Shown here: positions 1 through 11,900 of the stretch, one piece after another
How the letters are laid out: each line of letters begins with the position of its first letter
Numbering within the stretch: position 1 is the stretch's first letter
Assembly (NCBI GenBank): GCA_000727475.1
Contig: KL647320.1
Coordinates: forward strand, 847,347-911,346
Source of the DNA: Sarcocystis neurona
Lineage: Eukaryota; Apicomplexa; Conoidasida; Eucoccidiorida; Sarcocystidae
Direction of reading: 5' to 3'
DNA length: 64,000 nt
Notes under the pieces: model-generated
The model's input: the letters and a program-made list of their open reading frames with translations, nothing else
The model's database searches: none
Told to the model about the DNA's origin: nothing
Translations under genes and position numbers: made by a program

Positions 1-195
1 TCACACACCCGTCAGGCCGCACGTCTTGTCGTGTGCATGCATGCATATACGGAAACATGTGTGGGTGTACACGTTGATATGCATGTCTTCAAGTAGGCAC
101 GCTGCAGAGCTGCTGGTATACACCCGCCTTGTTTCATATCCATCAGCCACCTCTATCTTTCATGTGTATATATATACATACACGTATATGTGTAT

Positions 196-247
196 ATGTC
201 CATATATATATGTGTGTGCATGTCCATATATATATGTGTGCATGTCC

Positions 248-278
<31 letters not shown>

Positions 279-347
279 CATGTCCATATATATATATATA
301 TGTCTGCATGTCCATATATATATATATATGTGTGCATGTCCATATAT
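196..347. repeat. Variable AT-core minisatellite
   Basis: About five units share the block tgtgtgcatgtccatat and differ mainly in the length of an internal (TA)n run. The unit carries a GCATG core like the rest of the window. Confidence 0.75.
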
Positions 348-3300
348 ATTTAGACGTAGCCGTCCGTATTCCGTAGTGTCCACCTCTGCACAGCTCCAGA
401 CTTTCCATAAGGAGTCCATATGCAAGCATATCTATAGATTACTTTTATATGCATGCATACACACTATATGTAGCAGTGTCTTCATATATACGTATATCCA
501 GCTGCATATATGTATGCATGCAAGCCTACATATAAGTCGAGGATTCGCAGAAGGCGAGCCTCCATATGTTAGCATTCCCATGTAGTGTTCGTCTCTATAT
601 ACGTAGATAGGCACTTCATGTAGTAGTATTCTCGTATATATTTATATGCGGATGCATGCACGTATATGTGTGCAGAGATATATGTGGAAGGACGCGCATA
701 TATATATATGTGTACGTACGTATAAATTGTAGGATTTTACCAGCCGAACGGGTGTCTCCGCCGATCCGTGCCGCAGGAAGGCCTGCGGAAAAGGCAATAC
801 AAAAAGGGAGACGCGTGCAGTCGCCCCTCGCCAGTCTTCATGCGCCCGTCGAAGATTGCAGCTAGCCGCGCTGTCTCCGTCTCCGTCTCCCCCCACCTGC
901 CTTTTTTCCGTCTCTTTCTGGCCGTGTACCTCCCCTCCAACACACACAGCAGAAACACCCACCAGACGAAAGAGAAGAAGAAAAAGACACATATATATAT
1001 GTATGTCGACGCATGCATGTGCTTGTGAAGCTCATGCTCGCACGCGCATGCAGTGTGTATATACAGGCCTCGTTGTATACAGAGGACTGCTCTACTGGTA
1101 GTATTTATCTGTCTTCTCTTATATGTCATAACTCTTCAAACATATACACCTATGTATCTACAGAGTACCCGTGTGTCGATATATATATATATGTGCATGC
1201 TATATATGTGTATATAGGTGTGTGTGTATATATATGTGTAGGTTGGTTTGCGTATACCAGGATAAACGTGTATATACAAATATATACATATATATGAATG
1301 TACACGAGTGTGTGTCTGTATATGTCTATATGTACATAGGTGGGTACATACGTTTGTCTCCATATGCTAGAGTATATGTCCGTATATATGATACGCATAT
1401 ATATGTATGTACATGTATGTATATACATACGTAGATACACATAGTGAGAGAAGAGACAGTATAGTAGAAGTGTGTGACGCAGCTTCTTTATATGTGTGTG
1501 GAAGTTTGGTAGTGTTGTAGTAGGGGAGAAGTTCGTCGCGTGGACAGTCGCAGGAAGTCGTTTGCTGCTGTGCTGCCGTGTCTCTCTGTATTCAACAGGA
1601 GTTGTCTGCCGGTGGCAACGCTCTTTTTGACGCTCTGCCGCGAGAACGTGAGACGCACACTTTTGATGAACTTCTCTTCCAGCCGTTTCGTATCTCCCCG
1701 TCCACCATCCGCTTCCCCACTTTCATCCATGCAGCAGCTCCTCCTCTGCGGGGCGGAGATATATACATGCACGTGGGTCTCTATATAAATGCATGCATGC
1801 AGGTCTATGCACACACACAGATCACATGGACGACACATACAGAGAGACACAAAAAGAGAGGAGGCCGAGGATGGACAGAATGACAGAAAATAGGGGGGGA
1901 GGAGTACGTGCATATATATACACCCCAAGAGACGTATAGAGAGAGGTGCATATTCGTATAGATATACATATCTCTGTCTCCGTGTATGTGTGTCGATGCA
2001 TGCATGTACGCGCATATATTCATGCATGTGTAAGTATAAGAAATATATTCCCACATATGTAGATGTATACGTAGACACATATAAAAGAGACAGATCCACT
2101 TACTCTGTGTGGCGACCTGCGCATATATATGGATACGTATGCGGATAGATATACTATCCATACATAGATATACGTATATTCCCTATACATATATATGTAT
2201 ATGTCTGTAGATAGACGTACGCATGTTTACATATGCAGTGTTGCTCTCTATATATATAGGGGGAGGAGAGACATATATATATGTATACTTATAGATTCAC
2301 GTCTACGTAAATGGATATGGCCGTGATACACGTATACCTACTCATACAAATGTATATATATGTATATGGAGATATACGTACGTACGTTAGCATCTGTAGT
2401 GTCGCTCTATGTATAGAGAGAGGCACACATACACATATATATATATATATATATTTATAGGTGCATGCCTGTATCAGTGAATACACAGGCGTATAGGCAT
2501 AGTGAGGGAGACACAGGAGAGAGATAAATGGGAAACATAGAGACAAATAGAAGGATGTGTATAATGTTAGAAATACTTCCAAAAAGCCTGGGGATGCATG
2601 CCTGATACATGCGCACAGAGACACCCAGCCACACCCACCAAATGACATATACGTCGGTACGGATACGTTTACGCTGTGGCTGCTTCTACACACACACATA
2701 TATAATATGTACACGCATAGATATATGCGCATGCATACATACGTCCATATTAATACATATAAACTGGCCATAGGCACATATATATACAGAGACAGGGAGA
2801 GACAGAAACAGAGACACAAATACATTTATATCCAGTGGCAATATGTATATGTGTATATATATACGTACACATACATGCGTATACATATACATACATATAT
2901 ATATATCCATACTGATATACATATATAGAGATATATATATATGTATATATGTGTATATATATATATATACACGCATATCCATATAGATATACACATGTAT
3001 GTATATGTAGGTAGAAATAGAGTTACAGTGTGACTTTGTGGTCGCTGTGGAAAGTAGTGTAGGCGGCGCCTTCGTATATTGAGACGTTTGCATGCGTCTT
3101 TATCACACGTATTCAGACAGAGAGAGCAGGAAATATCTGCGTATTACTCAAATGAGAAGAGTATGCGCATGCACATATATGTGTATATATACGCCTGGAG
3201 AGAGAGAGAGCAGATGGAAGGCAGTTTGCTGCTGGTGCATCTGCGCACCGCGTACATACGAGGAGAAGGGGATGGGCAGAGACGGGGAAGTTCACGTAAA

Positions 3301-3405
3301 ACGGGAAACTAATCGAGAGGAAAACAAAGACATATATTTATACAGAGAAAGACAGAGCGAAGGACATGCAGAGAAGAACAGAAAAACGTACAAAGAGACG
3401 GAGAG

Positions 3406-3990
3406 GTAGAGAGAGAAGGAGATATATAGAGAGATATATAGAGAGATATATATAGAAAGATATATAGAGATATATATATAGGGAGAGAGATATATAGAGA
3501 GAGACAGATATATAGAGAGAGACAGATATATAGAGAGAGATACATATATAGAGAGATACATATATAGAGAGATATATATATACAGAGATATATATATAGG
3601 GAGATATATATATATATAGGGAGATATATATAGAGATATATATATATATTTTTAGAGATATATATATTATTTTAGAGATATATATATATAGATATATATA
3701 TAGGGAGAGCGATATAGAGAGATACATATGTACAGAGAGAGATATAGAGAGAGATATATATACAGAGAGAGATATAGAGATATATATATATATTTACGGA
3801 GAGACATATATAGAGAGATATATATACAGAGAGAGATATATAGAGAGAGAGAGATCGAAAGAAAGAGAGAGAGAGGTAGAGAGAGAAACCCGTATATGTG
3901 TGCACATATATATATATATATATATATGTATGCAGTGATAGAGATACATATATATATATACATATATATAGATAGATAGGGAGACGTGTA
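3406..3990. repeat. GAGATATATA purine/AT repeat
   Basis: Irregular repeats of gagatatatataga and close variants run for nearly 600 bp and grade into a purine-rich (GA-rich) plus strand as far as about 4740. Strand asymmetry is extreme: the plus strand carries almost no C. All Ser/Leu/Tyr/Ile ORFs on the minus strand across it are compositional artefacts. Confidence 0.8.
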
Positions 3991-6199
3991 GATGGAGAGA
4001 AAAACTGCGACAGAGAAAAACAGAAATAGAGAAAGGGAGAGGTGCATATATAACGAGAAAGAGCGGGAGACGGCAGCAGTCATATATATGTAGAGAGCGT
4101 GACGTAAAAAGAGGAAGAGAAACATGCGTCCACATGCACAGAGAACGGATAGAACGGAGGAGAAACGGACGTGCATGTGTGGGGAGGTATATACGGAGAG
4201 AAACGGGAAGAGGAAGACGAGCCCATCCACACACAGAGGGAGAGACCAACAGAAATGTGCAAAAAAAGACGGCGAAAACGTCAGAAGCTGTGAGCACATA
4301 TATAGAGAGAAAGTGAGACACAGAGAAAAAGGAAGAGAGACCTACGACGTGCATGCATGTGTACAGAGAAGGAAAGAAAGGGAGCAGCACACGTGGATAG
4401 AGAGGGAGGGGAAGAAATATATGTGGGGCGGTTGAGACGCAGAGAGACGGAGGGATACGGAGACATCTATAAATATGCACACACAGATAAAAATAGAGAG
4501 AAATGTATGTAGACATAGAAAGCGAGAGCTACAGAGATTCTACACACGTACACATACAAAGATATATACATGTATATATACGCAAAGCGAGCTACAAAAA
4601 GGGGGGGGGAGAGGGGAAGATATATATGTATATGTGTGTGTGTAGAGAGAGAAAGAGAAAGGATGAAGATGATATTTGGTGAAAAGACACACACAGACAG
4701 AAAGAGACGAAAGCGTCCGCGTATCGAAGAAGACAGAGCGAGCATGACTTACATATATATTCAAGTGAGGAAGGACAGAGGGAAGGCGAAGGAGATATAT
4801 TCACGTAGGAAGGGCATGCATATATGTATATATGTTCGTGCTGCTGTGTCTCTCGTGCCCCTGACTCTAAAGGAGACGGAGCTGCTGCTGCTGCTCTCGC
4901 GTCGCGTCGGCGCCGGGCGTCTGTGTTTTGTGTCGTGCTTGCAGATTTATATCAGCTGCTGCGCGAGGAGCTCCCTACGCTGCAGCTCCTGGACGGAGTT
5001 CCTCTCCCACCTCCCGATTGATCTCAAACAGCAGCGGTCCTTTCCCTTTGTGAGAAACATATTCGACCATAAATTCCGTCCTTCTGTCTCTTCCCACACC
5101 ACACATATATATGCGTTGTGTCCACCCTCCAGGTATATATATATATGTGTATGTAGAGTGTGGATATGAATTTATACGTACGTATGAGGAGTAAGTTCTT
5201 CTATAAGTATCCCTTCACCGTCTGCTTCCACGTCTTGTACTCCGTGCTTGTCTGGCCGCCTATATATATACACATTACATACGTGTCCGTCTATCAGATT
5301 TGTGAAGTATATATATACATATATATATATGTACAAGAGTAGGGTATACATTCACATATGTATGCACATATATATTTATACATATATATATACGTGTGTT
5401 TGTATGCATGTATGTGTACACGTTGCATGTATAAAGTTCTATCAGACTTGTGTATATATATATATGTATTTATTCATATATATATATGTGTAAGGTATAC
5501 ATATGCATTTGTAGTTGTGTATATGTCCCCTGAATTCGTGGCATTACATCTTCTTGTGTGCGCTACATGCGCAAGCATATATACATACACCAACGCATAT
5601 ATACATCCGGAGAACTACGTGTCCCCCATACAAGCAAATTTTAATATATATATATATATATTTGTATGTGTATATATATATGTATATATATATATATGTC
5701 GAGAGCGTTACATGCAGTATGTATGTATACAGTGATACTCATATGTATACACCTATATGTATACAGACAGTCACACCTATACATATGTGTATGGATATAT
5801 GTATAGAGAGAGAGCGTCACATATATATATATATATAGTGATTCATATATGTATACATCTGTGTATATTGCAGTGGTGAAACGCAGGCCTGTACGGGACA
5901 GCTGCAGTGCGTATCTTTTACGCATGCGATCTATAAACTTGCCTACGCATACAAGAGATGTCACACGTATATATATGCGTAGACGCATATTTGTATATGC
6001 GTCTACATACAACTCGACGCGAGGACGTCTTGATCCGCCCCCCGCCTTCGAGCTGCTGGTATAACAGGTGTCCCCCTCGTCTGGAAGGGTGTCTCTCTGC
6101 CGTGTGTGTTTTTCACCCTGATCCTGTGTACTAACTAACAAGCGTCCATAGCGTCCCCAATATATTGCAGTAGAACGTAGGAAAGTAGAAGTGCTCTGA

Positions 6200-6862
6200 T
6201 TAATACTCGTCTTGCGATGAGTATGCGGCCAGTCTTTGACTAGAACTCCTACTGAAATGCATGTGCGACGCGCTCGGGGTCGCGGGTAGACTGCAGGGAG
6301 AGGAGGAGGTCCTCTGCATAGATAAAGAAGTATCTGTAATTGCTGTATGCGTGCACATATACGTATTAATAGTTACACACACACACGTATGCGTATATGG
6401 GCGGAGAGATGTGCAGATCGCAGGTGCAGGTGTCGACTTGCAGGCGAGGTAAAGGGAGTCCGTACATACACACGTATATATGTGTAGGTACTCATTTATA
6501 GATGACGGGTGCACGTATGTTTCTAATTGCTGCAGATTACGTAGAATGTAAACATTACTACTTTCGCGGAAGTGAATGTGCACGGGCGCCTGGGGACGTC
6601 GTTGAAGGACGCACAGGTTGTACGCAGCCTTCTGGCGGTCGGCACGAGCTGCTGTTCGTTCGCTCGTCTTCTTCGTCTGTATACGTATAGACACATGTTT
6701 ATGAACAGAGTCTGGTGAAGACTGAGAGAGGAACAAATAAACACAGAGGCAGAGAGACACGCCGCCGAGAGAAGTGGGATACCTGCTGTGCAGGCAGGCG
6801 GAAGCGGGAGTGCGGACCATGACGCACTTGGGCCGTACGCATGTGTACATGCGTGTGCACAT
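6200..6862 (-). CDS. Weak candidate coding region, unrecognised
   Basis: A 220-codon minus-strand frame stays open across this less repetitive stretch. Its last 40 residues, rich in Ser, Pro, Arg and Gln, look protein-like. The middle crosses a TATA/TGTG microsatellite, so it cannot all be exon. Competing open frames exist on the plus strand at 6502-6690 and in a second minus frame ending at 6523. I cannot name a product or settle the strand. If real it would be the 3' end of a spliced minus-strand gene. Confidence 0.2.
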   Translation of the reverse strand: MCTRMYTCVRPKCVMVRTPASACLHSRYPTSLGGVSLCLCVYLFLSQSSPDSVHKHVSIRIQTKKTSERTAARADRQKAAYNLCVLQRRPQAPVHIHFRESSNVYILRNLQQLETYVHPSSINEYLHIYTCVCTDSLYLACKSTPAPAICTSLRPYTHTCVCVTINTYMCTHTAITDTSLSMQRTSSSPCSLPATPSASHMHFSRSSSQRLAAYSSQDEY

Positions 6863-7112
6863 GAGACGGCTTCCGGAGTTGTGGCCGCGTGTATTCGTCT
6901 ACGCACGGCTACGCGTGTCTGGGGCAATTTAGGGAAGAAGAAACAGAGAGAGGGAGACACACGTGCACGCGTTTAATTGCACGAAGAATATGTATGCAGG
7001 CACGCGAAAATACATGTACCTCTCTTGGTGAATTAGAGGGAACAGCTGTGTGGCCGCGCAGGGGGTCTCACTGTGAGCCGCCCGTGGGCTTGGACATTTT
7101 CCTTGTGAGTTT

Positions 7113-7460
7113 CTATCGGCAGCTTCTATTCACACACACTGGCCGGCGCACGTACTTGCGAAGTAAAAGCAAGCTATATACAGGAATCCACAAGGGATAC
7201 CTGCTAAACCCTGTGCGTCTTGCATGCACCTGGAAAGTTTGAACAAAACGAATCTGCGCCTCCGGTCTCGTGACGCCTTGGGGCGTACGTACACTCGAAG
7301 AGCACCCGGTGACACGAATAGGCGGCGGTATACACGTACAACTCAACACTACGGCAGATGTGCTAGTGCGCGCTACTGCCACCATCGCTACGAAGACGGC
7401 AAGCACCAGATAAAAGAGAAGCAAGACACACCGGTAGTCGGTGTGCCCGCGTCTTCTCAA
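7113..7460 (-). CDS. Candidate membrane-protein exon, unrecognised
   Basis: The minus-strand frame contains a run of about 20 hydrophobic residues (around CVLLLFYLVLAVFVAMVAVA) followed by a basic tail, which reads like a single membrane helix. There is no clear start or acceptor: the frame opens just after an in-frame stop. The opposite strand has a complementary open frame (7224-7481) that begins with ATG and is strongly basic, as expected opposite a hydrophobic helix, so either strand could be the real one. A further minus-strand frame at 7470-7689 is also protein-like. No family recognised. Confidence 0.22.
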   Translation of the reverse strand: MRRRGHTDYRCVLLLFYLVLAVFVAMVAVARTSTSAVVLSCTCIPPPIRVTGCSSSVRTPQGVTRPEAQIRFVQTFQVHARRTGFSRYPLWIPVYSLLLLRKYVRRPVCVNRSCR

Positions 7461-7699
7461 GCTCCGATATTATCGAAGTAACCTGTTTCGCTTGTTGACA
7501 AGAAATTCGCAATTGCTTCCTTGTGTCACTATGAAAAATATTCTCCCACTTCTTTCTCTTGCTACCGCTACTCCTGTTCCTGGTCTTCCACCGATGATTG
7601 CTGCGCCTACGACAAGTGCCCTGCCTCTGGGCGCCAGCTGTACCTCCACGTGCTCGCCCAAAACTATGACAGAGGACGACGGGCCTCAAATAAATGAGT

Positions 7700-8920
7700 C
7701 ATGAGACAGCGAGACAGAGAGAAAGAGACACGCACGTATAGCTAATACGGATACGCGCGTGTACCTACGCGTATGCAGGTGTACATGGATGTATACGTGT
7801 ATATGGGTGCCTAGGCGTAAATCAAGAGTGGCCGCGAACGGGAGGAAGAAATCAAGAGTTCTGTGTGGTGAGGGAATTTCACAAGTGCCTACTACTATTA
7901 CTGCTGCCGGTACTATAACTGCCTGCGTGTATGCTTGTAGGTATATTTATAATATGATTGGGTATGTGGTGTCGTCTTGCCTCAAGCATGTATGTATATA
8001 TATATATGTACGCAGAGAGAGAGTTAGGAAATATATCACAACGCATGTGGAGCCTGCGACTACGACGAGTACTACTACTACCCGTGTATCTACATATATA
8101 TATATATATAGTATTGTGTGCGTGTGTTGTCCTTTTGTCACAGAGTGAGAGAGAGAATAAAAACCTGAATGTTGTTATATTGCTACATTATAATGTTCAA
8201 TATATATATATATATATTGAATAGTATGATGACCCACTGCCACATGAACACATAGTGTACTGTTTTTCACTTTATATTGTCACACACACACGCATGCGTT
8301 TGCATGTGCGCGCGTGCTGCACTGTACGTACGCACTGTACACACGTATGCGTGCGCATATATATATATATATATATATATGTAAATAGGCCCCTGTGTCT
8401 GAAGAGAAGATGGAAAGCACTGATTTGTTACGCTTGACGCGTGGCGGACGGTGCAAAGGCTGCAGGTATCCAAGAGAAGCGACACTACGGATGGCTGGGG
8501 CAGCAGCAGCAACGGAGACTGTTTGTTTTTGAAGCAAATCACATACTGCTCTCTACTACACGCAAAATCCGTGTTGCTCTTTGTGGTCTCGCTGAGTGAG
8601 GAAACCAAAGATCAACAGCTGTTCCTTTTTTAATCGTCGAATGCCTTCGGGTACGCTCGGGTATAAATATATAGAGAGACAGAAAGACAGACACCTGTAT
8701 GCGCACACCTCCGAAGAAGACACGTATCCGAGTTTGTATTGTCCCCTGATTTTTTTCTTGGTGTGTGCATGCATGCCGACACAAATGATGCCATCTTCAT
8801 TACAGCTCTCGCACAGCAACTGGAGCTGCGCAGTTGGGAAGGTCCTCGGCAGAAAGGAACACTGTGTCTGTACTCGTACACTCGGAGTTTCCAATGAACT
8901 TGTTCCCTCCGCCTGCAATG
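7700..8920. other. Mixed AT-repeat and unresolved sequence
   Basis: Contains (TA)n and (TG)n runs, a near-perfect AT palindrome around 8191-8222, and a moderately complex island at 8400-8930 where frames are open on both strands. No splice-consistent model could be chosen. Confidence 0.4.
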
Positions 8921-9107
8921 CCGGGACCGCACGTATTTAATAGACGTATATATGCATATGTATATATGTGCAATGCGACACTCATCCATGCAAATATATG
9001 TATATACATAGCACGTATATATACATATATATGTCGGGACGGCACGTCTCTTATAGACGCGTGTATGCGTACGTACTTATGTGCTATGCGATACTTAGCC
9101 ATGCACA

Positions 9108-9140
<33 letters not shown>

Positions 9141-9250
9141 TAGCCGAAACGGCACGTATCTAAGAGACCTATGTATGCATATGTATGCGTGTGCCATGTA
9201 ATACTCAGCCATGCGTATGTATATGTACATATATATATATATACATATGC
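8921..9250. repeat. Degenerate tandem repeat, about 111 bp, three copies
   Basis: Copies begin near 8921, 9034 and 9144. Each starts with a block like cgggacggcacgtctc, then a taga/aagaga segment, a (TA/TGCATA) spacer, a conserved cca/ctatgcgatac-tcagccatgc block, and ends in a (TA)n tract of variable length. Copy divergence is appreciable, so the array is not recent. Confidence 0.75.
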
Positions 9251-10388
9251 GGAGCTAGAGCCAGACGCAACGGTTTGTAGGTGTTTTGCTAGGTCGGACA
9301 CACATAAATTTACATGTACAATGTGATACGCTGCGCGCGTCTGAACGCAAGACGCGTACGCGTGAACAGCCTGGGACACTCATTCACCTATGTGTACGTG
9401 TGTATGTATGAATGTTTGCGCATACATATATATATGTATATATAATATTTGCGTGGTAGAGCGAGGCGCTAGTAACAAGAAGGTTCTGAATATAAGACGA
9501 TACGTGGCAGTGTACGTACCCTGTTGTGTCGCGTATAATATAGAATCGCCAAATCTACAAAGGTGTATACGGGCATGAATTTCCACTTATAATTCAAGTG
9601 GTCATTAGAAAAAACACCTGTGCGTTGTATATACCTGCAGCGTGATGTGCCGTCTACCTGGCCCCTTACTGGTTTCTCGCACTCCGCCCCTCCTACGTTG
9701 CTGCTGCCACTTTAACAGGCTTAGCGCGACGCATCTCTGCAGTCACACAAAAATGACATAGAATACACGTGTGTTGGTGTATCTTTGTGTGTCGTTATAT
9801 ATGGGCACGAGAGTAATACACGGTGGTGAAAAGGATCGGACAAGCATCTCAGCGATGCATGAATAATATCACTTCGTTTGGCAAGGGCGGCCCACGCGTC
9901 TTCGACGCAGCATCCAGCAGGATTCACGTTCTTTCCCTTGACTTTGGCATGGCACTCGAGAGTTCCTTGTTGGTGCTCCGCAGCTTCGTGAAGAATGCGC
10001 TGCGTTCCTTCAGACTTCGCACTTTTAAAGAATGGCCTTCCGTCCTGTGCGCGTCACGGGAGTTTGAAAAGAACGGTTGAACCACCCAACTCGTCCACGC
10101 CCCTCTCCTGTGACGCCCGAAGTTTCTCTGAAATGGGTGACGACGCGCTAGATATATCGTCGAAGTTGTGCGAACGCGCCCCGCGACAACCTACACGCAG
10201 GCGCGTCTATTGTAGTAGCTAGTTGTTGTGGTGGTATATGTGTAGGTTTCTACGGAAAAAGAGATAGCGAATCCTCCAGTCTCGTGTAGTTGTCTCCACT
10301 TAATACGGTTCACTGATGACGACTTGGCGATCCATTTCGCGTATTCCTCTACTTTGTACTGTTCGCTGATGACTTGTGGAAAGACGAT
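9251..10388. other. Low-repeat stretch, strand of any gene unresolved
   Basis: The interval 9700-10220 has normal complexity and open frames on both strands. The plus frames are 9823-10080 and 9995-10222, and a charged minus frame runs across about 9950-10200. No pair of splice sites gives a clear winner, so I make no gene call. It may belong to the 3' untranslated region or further exons of the minus-strand gene that follows. Confidence 0.35.
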
Positions 10389-11429
10389 TAATATCTATTG
10401 TGGACGGGGTTGCGAGTCTCGGAGCACCGGGACATCCTTCCCCTGAAGAGGTGTCCTCTGTTCAAACGTAAAGTAGCAATTTTTAAAAAGTGCGCAAACT
10501 CACCGCGTGCTCCGACTTGTGCGTCTCCGTGTTGGAGGTGTTGATGTTGGTGGAGGCCCTCATACTGCCATTCCTCCAGCTGCTGTCGCTCGCGGCATTA
10601 GTTCGTCACTCTCCTGCTACGTGATTCTCCTGCCCCCATACATTTTCTGTCCCCCTGTTGTTACCTTCATGTTGCGCACAACCTTCCATTCACTCACTTC
10701 TCATCTGCAGCTATGGCTACTACTCACCTGGCGAATGATCTGTCTTTTTTTTCAACATACGCCGCTGTTGCAGGTGCTCCGATGCCAGCTGGTGCAGCTT
10801 GCAGTTGGTGGGTATACACTTGTGAAAAGCCACCTAGGTAGGTCTTACCTAGAGGTGGTGTAAAACTAGAATGTGTAGACCCATGCAGGATACATTCACA
10901 TGCACATATACCTTTGTGAATCTGTACACGGTCACGTATGTATACGTCTTGTATTGACGCGCCTGCCCATTGTTGCATGCAAACTTTTCTCTCGCTCCTG
11001 CCTTTCCTCCTTCTTTTGTAGCCTTCGCTAACAATATGCTGCGTGCCCTACCGCACCGTGTTACGCTGCTTGAACTGCTGCGGCAGCTGCAGCTACTGCT
11101 ACTGCAGCTGCTGGACCTCTCTGCTTCCGCTGTGACTATCACGCCTCGCATACTGCTGGGCACCATACACTTGTGCTGCTTCATTTGTTGCTGACATCCG
11201 CACGGCTTCTGCCTCTGGTGATGCTAAACCGTCCCGTGCTGCACGTCGCTGTTTCTTCCTAGACGACAGAATCCACGCTCTACTCTGCTCGGCTGCTACT
11301 TCGTGAATAGACGCATCGCTTTTGTCCATCGCATCAGGCGCTGTTCTGCGCAGTGTTGCTTGTCGGTTTGCCGTTCCGTCGTTCGCAGTTACAGTCCTTG
11401 CTGCACTGCAGTGGTTTAGCAGCCCTCTT
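10389..11429 (-). CDS. Multi-exon hypothetical protein
   Basis: Read on the minus strand, exons at 11429 to about 11150, 11012-10912, 10818-10728, 10588-10504 and 10457-10389 (stop TAA) give a coherent protein. Three junctions match in phase: 10912/10818 joins ...RVQIHK to VYTHQLQAAP, 10728/10588 joins KKDRSFA to SDSSWRNGS, and 10504/10457 joins HKSEHA to RTPLQGRMSR. Donors are GTATAT, GTGAGT and GTGAGT. Introns are small (93, 139 and 46 nt). The first listed exon contains an internal ATG at 11329 followed by a charged, Ala/Ser/Gln-rich segment (MDKSDASIHEVAAEQ...), but its frame stays open to an acceptor (cgcttag) at 11430, so the true start is probably further upstream. The join between the first two exons is the least certain. 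No domain recognised. It is transcribed away from the large plus-strand gene. Confidence 0.5.
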
Positions 11430-11746
11430 CTAAGCGTTCACACTTTTCATCTTGCTGCTGCTCCGCCTGCTGCGCTCTCTACCGATTGGTGCTTGAATAA
11501 GTACAGGAATTCAGAAAAGGCATGCAGTAGGGGCAAACAACAATGTTACCTTCACCAGTTCTAGCCTAGAGGGGGGAGCAGTGCCAACAGTATGTGCGGG
11601 GCATTTGTACGTAAGCAGATGTTGTGCACGGGTGCACACATAGCAGTAAATATACACGTAAGTATGTCAACTGCAAAAAAGTCAGTCTCCTTGGACAGGG
11701 GTAGTACACACCTGTAGCTGCGCTACACCTACGTCCATGGGCTTAC

Positions 11747-11900
11747 ACGTTTGCACACACTTAGTGCCCTAAACTTTCTCTTGGACGCAACAGTAGTGCA
11801 GAAAGAATGCTCCTTCGTCAGCATCTTGCCAAGGTACTCGTTAGTATCAAGCGGCGGAGCGCGCGGAAAGGCAGCAACAGCAGCAGCGATCGTTGCAACA
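11747..11900 (-). CDS. Probable upstream exon of the minus-strand gene
   Basis: The minus-strand frame ends in a protein-like, charged segment (LDTNEYLGKMLTKEHS... then ASKRKFRALSVCKR) directly followed by a GTAAGC donor at 11746-11741. The 5' boundary is unclear because the frame runs on into CTG-coded Leu/Cys sequence. I link it to the 10.4-11.4 kb gene by strand and position only: a phase-perfect junction was not found. Confidence 0.35.

Larger units (their letters stand above)
1..6199. other. Microsatellite-rich DNA without a supportable gene
   Basis: The stretch is dominated by TA, TG, CA and GA simple repeats interspersed with TGCATGC words. Open frames here translate into Tyr/Ile/Cys/Val or Ser/Leu runs (products of TATATA, GTGTGT and CTCTCT) and are read equally well on both strands, so I treat them as shadows. 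Slightly less repetitive islands occur around 780-960, 1500-1780, 4830-5110 and 5860-6070, but none has a convincing frame flanked by splice sites. It could be intergenic DNA or the long intron of a gene starting outside the window. Confidence 0.6.
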
